This document shows, one piece after another, positions 44,039-57,917 of a stretch of DNA of 64,000 nucleotides (position 1 is its first letter; every line of letters starts with the position of its first letter). The DNA comes from Adiantum capillus-veneris (taxonomy: Eukaryota > Streptophyta > Polypodiopsida > Polypodiales > Pteridaceae). The position numbers and the translations under genes were made by a program. Where the stretch lies: the NCBI GenBank assembly GCA_014529385.2, contig CM043942.1:25362469-25426468 (forward strand), in the 5' to 3' direction. The notes beneath the pieces were generated by a model. It was not told where the DNA came from. It did no database searches and worked only from the letters and a program-made list of their open reading frames with translations.

Positions 44039-46127
44039 ACACACACACATACATATATATAAATTTATTCCCTTGAAAATTTAAACCCTTGGTTAAAATC
44101 TATAGTGTCAAACCCCTTCATTAGACTCTATATAAAAATTGCTCAGCTCTAGCAGGCAATAGTGACTAACACAGCCTCTACCATGTCTAATAGTGATTGG
44201 AATCAACTTGGGAAGTTGAACTTGTCCACTACCCCTTGGCAGATTTCCAAATTCTTTCCTTGACAGTAAAAATGTGATGAGATCAAACTTCAATCATCAA
44301 CACTGATTGAGTGATTGTGCATTGGCTAGATCATACCCCTGAAAATACTTTCCTAGAGATGTAATCACTACTACACCTAAGAAACATATATTCTCATGTT
44401 GGAATCTTATTCACAAATTTATCACAAAAGAATCTTATCTCTTCATGAACATAAGAGAAAGAAGTCTAGCACACCAGAGAAGGTAGTCATACTAAATTTT
44501 CTTGGGTGTTCCATCAAGAGATCCCGTGCTTGGAGGCTCTCTCAATCTAGTCATGTTGCTACATGAATTAGATTCTCGATAGTTGGGCCATCCCTACTTG
44601 CTATCCACAGAAAGCGGCATTGATATTGGCTGCACCTTGTACATAGAGCCAATGATATAAAGTGCCCGTCGTTGTATACATATAAAATGATCACGAGCCA
44701 ATCTACTAGCCCCAATTCTTTTTAAATAGAGTAGCTCATGCTATAGCAAAAACATAAACAATGATTTCATGGAATGAATCCCATTGCACCAACATGTCAT
44801 GCCCTTGGCTCCAATGATGGTCTCAATAATGTGAGTCAATTCCATACATCCGTTGCACGATTTGTATTCGTATGGATACATCACAATTGGTAGTTGAAAA
44901 CCATAATTGTGGGCTTATATTCTAGTACTTCCCATTTACTAAAACTGTGTGCTATTATCCTTGATTCCAATTCAATGTATAATACTTTGGCATGAAATAG
45001 AAGCCTTGATTTTCTCCATGTCTATCAAAGCACTTTTTATTTGTACAATAGAGAGATATTTTTCAAATGAATTGTTAAAGATAGAAAAACAAATCAAACT
45101 TCAAATTTGTGAGCCTTGTTGACCCTCTCAGATTAGCTGCCTTTGCTTGAATCTAGATCATAACCATGTATGTTGAAAAATTTGAAAGCTAACCGATGTA
45201 CCCTGCAAGCCATGGTGGATTGGGTCATACTGACCTCCAATAAAAAATCAAGTAGACATGTTGCCAAGGTTCCCCAAGTTTGTGTGCTAATAGCATATTC
45301 CAAACTTTGGAATCTTACATGAAATTTTCCTTGAAATGAAACTGTGACTTCCATAAGTTCATTCAAAAGGAGAGACAAAACGCAACCTTAGTGCTCATAG
45401 CTAACAAGTGCTCCTATTGACACACAAATATCAAATCAAAAGAGAATTGAAATCATTGATCTTCCATAGAGGAATGGCCTTGCCAAATCATGCAACTTAT
45501 TGAAAATCATGAGTTTGCCCAACATTACAAGAGATAGCTACTAAATCTTAGCTATCAATTGTCATCCAGTTGCCAAACTATGCTTGACTGAAGCAACATT
45601 TTCTTATCAAGTTGGAATTGTAGAAAATCCTACAACAGTGAATAAGTTCAAAAGTGAAACTTAAATTTAACGTATTTACTATTATCCTGTAACAACCACC
45701 CTTGGCACCAAACACCGTAGCATCCTATGGCATGATTTTCGACTTTGAAATCAGCTCATAGCCGCGGCTACCAATGTGCTTTGTCTACTTTTTTTCTTGG
45801 AAAGTTGTAGATGCTTTAGAGTGAGCATGCACCCAATGCATATACATAGATATGGAACCATGTTCTTAAAAGCCTTGCTTTTATTGTGGTGCATCTTATG
45901 GTAGTGCCATATTGGACAAAGTTAAAGAAAATCAATCCTATTGATTATCGAACCTGTGGAGGAGGATGCGTATTGTAGACATGAAAAGAATTAAAGTAAT
46001 GGCAGTAACAAAATGTACTTCAGTTGCCCCATACTATTCACATGCGCCCATTGTTGTTAACAATTACCCTAGAAAACCCGTCGGAGCCCACTGACTGGCA
46101 ATGGGTTGATCATGATGGTTTTTACTG
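43280..46127. other. No recognised gene, microsatellite inside
   Basis: Contains a 12-C run at 43651 and a microsatellite (listed separately). Around 44480-44720 the minus strand reads coding-like text with stops (IGASRLARDHFICIQRRALY), unassigned. 45133-45378 on the minus strand is an 81-residue open frame of unknown meaning. Confidence 0.3.
43958..44060. repeat. (TA)n(TG)n(CA)n compound microsatellite
   Basis: TA, then about 29 TG units, then ACAC and TATA. The TG and CA parts can form a hairpin. Confidence 0.95.
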
Positions 46128-46579
46128 CATTAGGCAAAATTTGGACTCACAAAGGGGCCCTTTAAGGAGTTTGACTTTACCTCTCTCTACCAAAACGGGC
46201 GCATGGATAAATTTTTGCAAACACATTCCAAAGTTGGCAGAGGTTTGACAGTTAGAATGTCCTCTTCAAGCTCTATCTACTAATATATAGCACGCCATGA
46301 GATTCCTCATATTTTAGAAGATTCTTTTTTTTATTCACCTATGATGTCACAACTCTGTCAGAATCTAAGTGAATAAAAAAAAGAATCTTTTAAAATATGA
46401 GGAATCTCATGGCGTGCTATATATCAGTAGATAGAGCTTGAAGAGGACATTCTAACTGTCAAACCTCCGCCAAGTTTAGAGTTTGTTTGCAAAAATTTAT
46501 CCATGTGCCCGTTTTGATAGAGAGAGGTAAAGTCAAACTCCTTAAAGGGCCCCTTTGTGAGTCCAAATTTTGCCTAATG
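46128..46579. mobile_element. Foldback element 2
   Basis: Two ~210-bp arms (46128-46343 and 46371-46579) are inverted copies of each other around a ~27-bp centre. Ends read CATTAGGCAAAATTTGGACT, then CACAAAGGGGCCC. Inner arms contain TATATAGCACGCCATGAGAT and an AATAAAAAAAAGAATC stretch. The sequence is about 90 percent identical by eye to foldback 1 at 57918-58347. No coding capacity. The termini resemble those of elements A and B. Confidence 0.9.
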
Positions 46580-48170
46580 CATCAAGTTTGGTAAACGTGC
46601 CTAGGAGTCATGCACTTTCAATCACAATCAAAATTAACAGCAAGCATTTCCTTTACGTCAAGATTTTAACTTGCTGCACTCCATTTGTAGACTCCTATAA
46701 AATAAATTCATATAAGGATTAGAAAACCCCACATAAATGAAATAACATATCTAATGACCATGTTGATATTGAAATACTCATTGAAATGATTTCATTTTGT
46801 TGTAGTCTTAATTCCTTTATTGGAGCCATGAGAAAATGACCAAATTGTGTCCGTGTGGGCATAGCCTTGCTATATGCACTTTATTTTGTCAAAATTGCCA
46901 AACTTGTCCATTCTTGTGTACATGTGTTGTCGACCATAATGACAGCTTGAGACTTTATCCTTGGCTCTATATTAGATTTTCCCCTTACTTTAGTTGAGAT
47001 TGAGTTTGTTGCCATGCCAATGATCACGATTCCATGGCCAAATGTTTTCAAGGCCGATGCCTTAGCCTGCACTCGCTTAGCTTGTCATTAATTTATGCCA
47101 ACAGTTTCAAGGCTATAGAAAACCGGTTTCTCTCCACGAGGACCATCGCCTAGCACAAAAACATGGTTTTGACTTCTAATTTGCATGTCAAATTGTCAAG
47201 CTTTGACTAGTTTTCCACCTCTACAATATTGGGCCATGTACATCCCCTTGTTGAATTCTACTGCCTCTGCATACTTGGTCCATATAGAGTCCCTTGTCGA
47301 GTGTTGCCTCCTTGCGGAATTTGGATGTGTTGGGTGATTGCCCTTAGTTGGTAGGGTACCCAACTTGGGGCACCCCCTTTGCAAAGAGTATGAACAAAAA
47401 CACAGAAAAAAATCTATAGAGATGGCGGCAAAACGAAACATGTAGAGGGAAGAAGAACACCTTGCACAAAACCATGCCATCCATTTCAGGGCCTGGTCTA
47501 GGAGTGAAAAATGTTCAACTCATTAGGGGGATCCTCTTTGGAATGAGCTCCATTCAACTCCATGCAGGTCACCATGTGGCCTCAATGCTTGTAGGAGCCG
47601 ATTCGCATTCTTTCTCTTTTCCTGGATGCCTCCTTGTTGAATGAGAGAGAGATTGTAATGTACCCAATATTTTTTATTAAAAGTATTTCATTTACTTTGC
47701 AAATGTTCAAGTTTTGTATTTTGTTCAGTTATAAAGAACTCCAATGGAATGGTCTGACTCTAGAACTATTAATTATGGCATTTATTCACTTGGAAACAAT
47801 AGGTTGATATGAAAACTTAAGCCTCAAGTATATTTTTAAGATAAGAGTTGACCCTTGAGAAAGATTGGAGTATTTTTAGGAAAGAGAGAGGAAAGGAAGA
47901 GTATTTTTAGAAGAGAAAGAGTAGAATGAGTATTTTTAGCAAAATGAGGAATACTTTTAGAAAAGAAAGAGGAGGGAGTCAAGTTTAGAGTTCTTCTCTT
48001 GAAACCCAAACTAAAATTAGAGAATCAAAATCGCGTATTGGAATTATTCATGGAAAAAAAAGATTTTTATTATTTTTTATTTTTTATTTTTTCTATATAT
48101 ATAGAGCCACGAACGTACGCGAACTGATCTTTGTGCTCTTCGCTATTCTTAGCTTGTGCTTTTGGATCTC
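46580..48170. other. No gene seen
   Basis: Non-coding. 47860-47970 has a few 'gtatttttagaaaagaaagag' reiterations. AT-rich directly upstream of the TATA box at 48178. Confidence 0.35.
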
Positions 48171-48177
48171 GAGAGGC

Positions 48178-48185
48178 TATATAAA
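48178..48185 (+). promoter_or_regulatory. TATA box
   Basis: GGCTATATAAAGGC is followed by a pyrimidine-rich leader (CTTCTCTTCCCTCAC) and an ATG at 48369. This is a plausible plant promoter, or the promoter of an LTR. Confidence 0.45.
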
Positions 48186-48368
48186 GGCTTCTCTTCCCTC
48201 ACTTTCAAGGGACACACACAAAAGTTCTCAGAAGTGGAAGCTCTCTTGCCATAACGTTGGAGTTACCCTCTCTCCCTCAACCTCTCACCCCCAACCAATC
48301 TCCATATTTACCATCGTTGTGTTGCCCATCGGATTCTTGAGTTCTCTTTTTCTCTTCTCTACCTCAAT

Positions 48369-48674
48369 ATGATGGCCCCAAAACTAGTGACTCAAAGCTC
48401 GAAGCATGCTTCTATCGTTCCACCTCCAAGGAAGGTGCAAAAGAAGATATCATCTACTCCAATCATAACTCAAGCGGAGGTATCGGCTCCGAAAGAAGGT
48501 GAAATCGTCCAACCTCAAACACAAGAGGTAGTTGAGTGTGTCGCTAATCCGATAAGACAAATCTACAGTTCTACATTTCTATTCATGTTGACTTGGGAAG
48601 CTAAGCATAGGGATCCCCTTAAACCGTCCAAGAAACGTGATTCTGTCACAAGAAACAAACATATGTTTTCATAG
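48369..48674 (+). CDS. Unknown small basic protein
   Basis: The 101-codon frame begins MMAPKLVTQSSKHASIVPPP and continues RKVQKKISSTPIITQAEVSA, KPSKKRDSVTRNKHMFS. It is basic and Ser/Pro/Lys-rich. It sits about 190 bp after a good TATA box. It could be the first exon of a gene or the start of a retroelement Gag; no domain is recognisable. Downstream, 48680-49020, there is no clear continuation, only the GGTTAG motif series. Confidence 0.3.
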   Translation: MMAPKLVTQSSKHASIVPPPRKVQKKISSTPIITQAEVSAPKEGEIVQPQTQEVVECVANPIRQIYSSTFLFMLTWEAKHRDPLKPSKKRDSVTRNKHMFS

Positions 48675-48828
48675 ATTAGTGAAAGGACTATTTGATAAAT
48701 TATCACTGTTTGTTAAACTTTTATTGTTTAATAAGTTATTACTGGTTAATATGAAGATTTTCTTGATCATGTTTGAAGAATCATTTAAAGAGAAGAATTT
48801 TTGGAAGAATATATTTTGTGCCTCGAGG

Positions 48829-49015
48829 TTTAGCGAGATGATTCTGCGGTTAGCGGAGATTAAGCTGAGGTTATCGGCTCTCTTTTTTTCTTTGCGGTTA
48901 GTGGGATGCTTGGTGGTTAGCAAGATGTGAAGGTTCCACAATTCACGGTTAGTGAATAAATCCTTTGCAAAGGCTCTGTTGGTCAGATAGAGAAAGTCCG
49001 CGGGTAGCGGCAAAC
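48829..49015. repeat. Recurrent GGTTAGYG motif series
   Basis: Phrases AGGTTTAGCGAGATG, GCGGTTAGCGGAGAT, GAGGTTATCGG, GCGGTTAGTGGGATG, TGGTTAGCAAGATG, CGGTTAGTGAA and GGGTAGCGG occur about every 20-40 bp. It looks like a short, decayed tandem repeat or a cluster of protein-binding sites. Confidence 0.45.
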
Positions 49016-49600
49016 TCCCTCTTATTAAGAGAAGCGAAATTAGAAACTCATTGTGCCAAGAGTTGAGAAGTCCCAAATATACGTGTCCCTGAAACCTATG
49101 GACCCGATTAGCCGGGTGCTTCTCACAAGATTACGAGTTAGATTACACTATGTCTCATATCATATTCAGGTTTTATGAATGGCAAATGTGCCTCTTAAAT
49201 GTGGGAAAAAAGTCGTAGTTTATGGATTATAAATATGTCAATGGGATTTTATCTATATGTTATAGGAAATAGCTTCCATTTGAATCCTTGATTTATGGAC
49301 CTTCCTTGTGACGTATGAACCTTACAACCACGATCACTATGTATAGAGGACTTCCTCTCTTCTGTTGCTCGTATCTCTACTTCATAGAAACAGAGAAGGG
49401 TGTCGTCAATGAAACTTGAGAATAAAGGAAGACCGTCTATCAAGTTGCCCCAATCTTCTCGGGGTTGGGGACCTCACAGAGATCACCAAGAGAGGCCATG
49501 CTTCATGGAAAGGGGGAGAGAGACCAATTGAGTTGATGCTTCCTCATTCTTGAAAACCACCATAGCCTTGCATGGGCAAGAGATCTCCATAGCCTTGCAT

Positions 49601-49601
<1 letters not shown>

Positions 49602-49660
<59 letters not shown>
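49602..49660. repeat. (GA)n microsatellite
   Basis: About 59 bp of GA. It produces poly-LS and poly-RE open frames that are artefacts. Confidence 0.95.
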
Positions 49661-49662
<2 letters not shown>

Positions 49663-50242
49663 CCATGCAAAGCTCATACACCACAACCCTTCTCCTTCTC
49701 TAAGGATTGTCCACCACTCTGATACTACTGTAAGACAGAGGGGACTGGAACATGCAACTCACCACCCAATCGTTCCCTATATAGGCCCTTGGCCATGCTA
49801 ATAATACGACCCCCTTTACCACATGTCCGTCTTGGCCCTTGGCCCGCTCAGTCTTATCATAGACTTGAGAGGGCTCATGCATGCATCGTTTCACAAAAGG
49901 AGAGGCAAAATGGTTGATACAAATTAGAATGGGGGATCACATGTCTGTAGGTTAGAGACTATGGGTTTGGTTTTTTCTGGGGGGGAGGGGAGGCTCGTTA
50001 GGATGGTGAGCTTAAGAGTCCAAAACGCTTAGATGATAGTGGGGGAGAAACAAACTACCTCCTGTGAGGTTAATAGGGTACAGAGCCAAGCCTTTTATAG
50101 TGTTCTTGCTATGGAAGGATCAGGCTATCACTTTGGTAAACTTAGAACTATTGCACCTTGTTGATGACCTTCTTGAACTCATAATGGCTCAGACCTAGTC
50201 AACGAGCTTGATGATGAATGTGTGTACCCCTCGTACCTACGG

Positions 50243-50274
50243 GAGAAGAAGAAGAAGAAGAAGAAGAAAAAGGG

Positions 50275-50307
<33 letters not shown>
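50243..50307. repeat. (GAA)n / (GA)n microsatellite
   Basis: GAA repeats to about 50270, a G6 run, then GA to 50307. Confidence 0.9.
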
Positions 50308-50310
<3 letters not shown>

Positions 50311-50975
50311 GAAGAGAAGAGAAGTTTTTAAGGCATATGATCAATCTCAAGAGACTTGTAAGATCTATTCGAACGGCCTTGAACTTAAGACCTTCTACGA
50401 AAGAGGGATCAGCTAAGAGAGAGGAAGAAGAAGGTAAATTTGCAAGTGACCTCAAATATCTATCTAAAAACTCTTGAATTCATAACCTATTTTTTACCAT
50501 TACTATACAACCATTTAATGATTACCATTACTTTACACTCATCTAATGAATGTTTATACCATGTTTTTCCACCTAAAAACTCTAAAATTTGACAAAGGGG
50601 CTATTAAAAACTGTCATTTAAAAATATGAATTGGCATGGTCTACAAAATCCAAAACAAGACTATCATTAATAATATGGGACAATCGTCAGAAATTTGGAT
50701 TTTTGTGGCATGCTCATTAAAAATCCAAGGTGGATCCATAGGATGGTTTGATGTCATTGCACGTAGAGATGATAAAGGATAATCTCCCATAGGAGATGAC
50801 CATAAAATGATGCTTGGAAAAAGTGTGTCTCAACTTACAATCGTGCCACTTTGAAAATGAAAAATATCAGCGGCGGAGAGAAAGAGGAAAATTCTTGCCT
50901 AGATTTTTAAAAAAATAATGTAAAAAGTAGCTCAAATGTTCAAAATTTCCTCTTGAAACAGTCATAAAAAAGGAA

Positions 50976-51152
50976 TGTCAGGACAAGGGTCCTACGGGGC
51001 AAGGCCCAACCTAGGGGGTCAGGGACCTAGGCCAAGGGCCTAGACTGGACCAGTGCGGACTGGGGATTCGCTTAGGGAAAGAGCTAGGAGCTAGGCCTAT
51101 ATAAGGGGCAGTAGGGAGGAGGATCCTATGTTCAGTTACCCTAGGTCTTATA
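50976..51152 (+). repeat. 5' LTR of the LARD-like element
   Basis: 177 bp from TGTCAGGACAAGGGTCC to CTAGGTCTTATA. It contains a TATA box (TATATAAG) at 51098-51105, about 50 bp before the end, suiting RNA start in the LTR. Ends are TG...TA rather than the usual TG...CA. Confidence 0.9.
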
Positions 51153-51153
51153 T

Positions 51154-51165
51154 TGGTATTAGAGG
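51154..51165 (+). other. Primer-binding site of the LARD-like element
   Basis: TGGTATTAGAGG, 1 nt after the LTR, matches the initiator-Met primer site at 10 of 12 bases. Confidence 0.8.
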
Positions 51166-54100
51166 TCAGGGGGAGGGGAGAGCCATGCACAAGGGGAAAG
51201 GGTTCTCTCTCCCTTTAGGTCTCTCGATCGAAGAAGGAGGAAACCTCTCTCTCTCTCAATCCACTTCAGCATGGCCTCTCAAGGGCGCTCAGGCCATGGG
51301 AAGGACTCCTCCACAGGCGAGGAAGGCATGGCCCGACTCCTTGTTGGCAAGGCCCGACAAGCGGGTAGTGGAATCGGCCTCTTGACTGGCGGGTTTCGGC
51401 TGAGTTGTGGCCGCGGGAAGCAACTCTTGCACACAGACAAGTCCATATTTTGACCTACACAAAATTGCTCCATCTTGGGCTTGATGGATTCGCCAGGCAG
51501 CAAATAGGGTTATCTCGTTTCTGGAGCGGGTCAAGAAACCCACCGTAGCGCGAGGGCGGATGGATTTTGCTCCCTACGTAGCAGACGCTGCTGCCATAGC
51601 CAAGGCGATTTTTTATTTTTATTTTTTCATTATGTTTTTCCACACAAGGGGGCTGTCTCATCCAAGGGGGTCGCCTCAAGTAAAGCATGCCCGGGTTGAC
51701 CACCAGGGGCAAAGAACGGCATGTATGCACCTCATACAAGCTTCGTTGCTCCATCGTCAAGGCTATACACAGCCAATTGACATGCAAACTCGACCTGGTT
51801 TCTGGGGTTTTTTGGGGGGTTTTCTCACATCCCTCCACTTTCACAACCTCGACACAGCAACAACAACAAAGACGATTTTGGTATTGATTTGAGGATCATA
51901 GATGTATTGATTGGCAAGGCTACAACCTACCATGGTAGGGAACATGGTTACAAATCCAAGGTGGTAGGGAACATCTACACGGATACAAAAAGTTTAGCAT
52001 GCATGCTCATGCATCATGCAAAAGATTGACGGCACGGCAAGTCGAGTCGCATGATTAACAAGGGCCAATTATTAGTTGCAAGCCTGCATCAAGCACGGCT
52101 TGAGTACCCACAGTCTCGATCAGAAGCATGGCTTCTACTGAGTGCCTTGATAGAGCACGCCCATCAACGGTTCAAGTTTACTTCAAAGAAAAGGTATGAA
52201 TATTTTTTGCGCTTTTCTTGTTTAATTAGTTCTTAGTATGCAGTTGTCAACTGTTATACTGGTGCACGGCTCACTTGGTCCCCAAGGTGTTGTTCTAATC
52301 ATTGAGCAAGGCTCATTAAGTGCATACATAACGGTTGTGTTACGTACAACACTCTAGAGTTAACCCTTGCAACTTCTTATCATGCATGGCATGTACATAT
52401 CTATAAGGGAAATGTCCCAAGCACGGCTTTCATTTTTGTACTGCTAGAATCTAGAGTAGGCTAGGAAACTATCCATTGGAGACATTTCTATAACTGTATG
52501 GTATGACCATTTCCTGGCTATGCCGAGAAACGAGTTCTAGCTACAATAAGGCAAGTGTAGGCAAGGCTTGTATTTTGTCATGCAAATTTCTTTCTCACTT
52601 ATTTTCCATTAGCAAAGCAGGCAAAAGTCTCGGCATGGCCGACCATTTGTCACAGCCTGCAAAAGTGCAAAACAATCAAGAGTATCTTGGCTTCAGTATG
52701 ACACTCAAGTTGAGTTTTTGCTAATCTTCAACTCACAGCAGTTGATCTCTACAAGAAAGTATAGATGCAGCAATCAGTTGTGACAGGATGGCTGTCCATA
52801 AGAGCTCGGTAGTTCACTTGTGTGGGTCTCCTGCTCTCTCTATAGCACTACAGAGTGTTTTGGGGTAAGACCCAACGGGTGATTGCTACATCACCCCATA
52901 GGCATTAAGGATCACACTTTGATCTGCATTGAGGATCACAGCTGATCTCTCCCAGTTATAATTTCAAGGAAAAACTTCCGCAATCTACCACGCGGTAGCA
53001 ACTGAACACAGTTTTCAAGTTGATTCCAATCATTATGTACACGGTTGACTATGTTGGTTATCGTTATCTGCTAGTTGAGCAGTTTCTACAAGGCATCTTA
53101 CCAAGGGGTTTGACTACGTAGATTCTAAATCCAAGGGCTTGGATTGCAAAGGCAACACCCAAGGTTCCGAGTGCAATTCTATTTGTTTTTTTAGGTAGGG
53201 GACATGCTCCTCTCCATTTGAATAGGGGTAAGTGAACATTACGTTCAAATCTCCAGGTACGCATCTATTGATTTGGTGTTATTCCATTTTTAGTATGCTT
53301 TGCTCGGTTTTTCAAGACGTATAAGTACGCTTGAATGTTACAGAGCCATGCCAAGGGCATGTCGGCACAAAGTATTTTGGGCCAAGTGTCCAATCTCTCT
53401 TTCTGCCTTATATTGTTACGAACCTACTTGTAGGGTTCAATTTGGCACATGTTTTCACATGGGATACAACATGGTCTAGGAACTCAAGGAGTTCGGTTTA
53501 TCTAGTGTGGAGCAAGGCTAATGAGGGTCCCTCTCACTCCCGTTGTAGAGTGTTTGCAGTTACCTCCACACACAAGTACATCTTGTACTTGAAGGATGTT
53601 CTTTTTTACACATCCTTACATGAGACATATTCCACATGTGGAGAATATGAGTCTCTGGACTGACATTAGCGCCATTATTTCAATTATGTGTCACGCCAAA
53701 GTCCCTAGGTGTTGGTCACATCTGTTTCCTAGACCATTTTTAGCACGACGTATCAGGAGCAATTTCGTGGCCAGATTTTGTCAGATACTTAGAATGACTT
53801 GTTAAGGTACAAGTACTGCTAAACAACATTACAGATGGTTATTTATACATATAGAAAGGCTATAAGTTGTTAATGAAAAAGTTTCATTGTCTGTACCTAG
53901 AAGTGATCAATGTTTCACCTTCTATTGTGATTCAGACGTTTCAGCAAGGCTTGCAAAAGATTGCAACTAAAAGTATTTACTTTCATTTCTCAGAACTATT
54001 TACATTCCTTTTAATGCGCGCTAGGCGCATCACATTTGCCATAAGTATTGGCAAGGATCATTATGGATATACAATTTCGGGTTAGTTTTTGCTAAATGCA

Positions 54101-55162
54101 TGCACACTAGGTGTTATGGGCCCTAGTGTTTAGCAAAGGCCGATTTGGAACTGCATGCATATTCCTCATGTTGTTACTTATGAAGCATTTTGCACTCTAT
54201 GTGCACTATCTCTATGAGATTACATCACCAATAGAAGTCATGGCTCAGTTTGGGCGTTTGTGGATTTTTTCAAGTTAACCATGATGGTTATTTCAGACAT
54301 TGTTGATTCCTCACCAATGTTATACACTACTGTGATTCCCCGTTTACTAGTCATCTGGGACGACTGTCTGTAAACCGTGAGGAAAACACACCTCAGTACT
54401 GTCAGTTATCCAAGGGGATAGGCAGATTACAAAGAGTAATCTTGTGCTAAAGGATCTGCTAAGAGCATACATTAGCACAACGCATTTTTGAATAGATGAT
54501 TTTCTCCCTATTCTAGAATTTGCTTTACGATTTTTGACTTTGAACACCTGTTATGGTGGGGTTGGAGATTGTGTCAATACTTTCATACGTCAAGGACTTA
54601 CCAGGTGTGCTGACAAAGTATGTTGGCAACTAACCTTCATTAGGAATGAACATGTAGTTATTTCTGTTCCAAACTATTCAGAGTTCTAACAAGAGGACAC
54701 TCCCTATCTATGAACTTTTCAAGATACTCAGGCGAGTAGAAAATCTGGCTCATAACTTCATGGAAATTTACGCCAAGGTTTCCTTGCATTATTCCAGTAA
54801 CTTCAGAAGATCTGAAAACTGGTTATGCCTTTGGACAACTCGTAGTTGTGGTTACTCCTTTACAGTACTCAAGTGAGTTATAAATGGAGTTACCATTTAG
54901 ACCCAAGTGACTCTTAGTTGTGGTTACTCCTTTACAGTACTCAAGTGAGTTATAAAGGGAGTTACCATTTAGACCCAAGTGGTTGCAAAAGGACAACAAT
55001 GTTGAAAACCAAGATGTTGCTCTTGGTTTCATTGAACCTCCTCACACCACCAATTATCGGTCATACAGACACGTGGATCACGTATGGGACGTCAATAAAG
55101 AAAAAATTAGTATTCTCAAGAAGATATTACTACTTGTGTTTTCGAGGACGAAAACTCTCCTT
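51166..55162. other. Interior of the LARD-like element, no pol
   Basis: No gene family can be recognised. GC is higher in the first 700 bp than later. Several 60-110-codon frames exist but share no motifs with Gag or Pol. A near-perfect ~75-bp duplication (TCTTAGTTGTGGTTACTCCT type, 'tagttgtggttactcctttacagtactcaagtgag') lies at about 54842-54910 and 54915-54983. Confidence 0.5.
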
Positions 55163-55175
55163 AAGGGGGGAGTAA
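55161..55175 (+). other. Polypurine tract of the LARD-like element
   Basis: AAGGGGGGAGTAA directly precedes the right LTR start. Confidence 0.75.
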
Positions 55176-55355
55176 TGTCAGGACAAGGGTCCTACGGGGC
55201 AAGACCCAACCTAGGGGGTCAGGGACCTAGGCCAAGGGCTTGGACTGGACCAGTGCGGACTGGGGATCTGCCGCTTAGGGAAAGAGCTAGGAGCTAGGCC
55301 TATATAAGGGGCGGTAGGGAGGAGGATCCTATGTTCAATTACCCTAGGTCTTATA
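55176..55355 (+). repeat. 3' LTR of the LARD-like element
   Basis: 180 bp, pair of 50976-51152, with TATATAAG at 55301-55308 and a 3-bp insertion near 55270 relative to the 5' LTR. Followed by AGGAA. Confidence 0.9.
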
Positions 55356-55360
55356 AGGAA

Positions 55361-57360
<2,000 letters not shown>

Positions 57361-57475
57361 AAACCACATGTGTGGGTGCTTGAGGATTAATTTTCAAAGG
57401 TAGAGAAGAGTAGAGACTAAGGTTTTTGAGGGTACCAAAGCAAAAAGTAATCTATACATAAGTTTAATTAGCATG

Positions 57476-57917
57476 GCTAACAATAACCAAGAGAGTAGAA
57501 TGAACATTGATAACTTTGCTTTTGCACATGAAGGTGCTAATGATGATGTCTCCATGTTTGTTAATTATTTTGTTACTAGGTTGTGGCAAGCTACATGGGC
57601 AACCCTGCTTTGCAAAGCCAAAGTTACTCAACAACTTTGTGCTTTTATGGGATTTCCCTTCCTCTCCAAGAGGAGACAGAGATTAGGAGGCCTCTTGATG
57701 AGACTCCCAAAATTAGAAGACTCTCTCCCATAACAGAGCAAGAATCCAAAGAACAAGAAAGTACTGAATCCCTAAGTTCCTCTGAAGATGTGGCTCCACA
57801 AAGATGGCGGTCTAGACGGTCGCCAACTCCTCCGAAGAGGAAACGGTCAACCCATAGTTCTTCTCCTTGTCACTCCAAAAGGGAAGAGAGGAAACAAAGG
57901 AAGAAAAAGGAACGAAA
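57476..57917 (+). pseudogene. Gypsy copy C: Gag N-terminus
   Basis: It begins MANNNQESRMNIDNFAFAHE, continues FVNYFVTRLWQATW, then changes frame near 57600 into SLPLQEETEIRRPLDETPKI and an RS/K-rich tail (RWRSRRSPTPPKRKRSTHSS). It matches copy B 16267-16561. The frame runs into the foldback arm at 57918 and ends artificially at 58080. Confidence 0.7.

Larger units (their letters stand above)
49080..50970. other. Non-coding with a probable LTR edge and microsatellites
   Basis: On the minus strand TAGTATCAGAGT (49716-49727) matches the initiator-Met primer site at 10 of 12 bases and abuts a TG-starting sequence at 49729 (TGTAAGACAG). A minus-strand LTR retroelement with its 5' LTR to the right of 49729 is therefore likely. 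Its body to the left (249-residue region 49249-49686, frames broken) has no identifiable pol. The far end of the LTR was not found. Confidence 0.4.
50976..55355 (+). mobile_element. Non-autonomous LTR retrotransposon (LARD-like)
   Basis: Very short LTRs (50976-51152, 177 bp; 55176-55355, 180 bp) flank a 4.0-kb interior. The AGGAA target duplication lies at 50971-50975 and 55356-55360. A primer site follows the left LTR and a polypurine tract (AAGGGGGGAG) precedes the right one. LTRs differ at a handful of sites and one 3-bp indel, so it is fairly young. No Gag, protease, integrase or RT could be recognised in the interior, so it must rely on another element's enzymes. A near-terminal coding relic (LLVFSRTKTLLKGG) may be the last trace of a Pol end. 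Confidence 0.88.

Noticed and set aside
49483-49801. Open frames with long LS or RE repeats on both strands
   Set aside because: Direct translation of a GA microsatellite.
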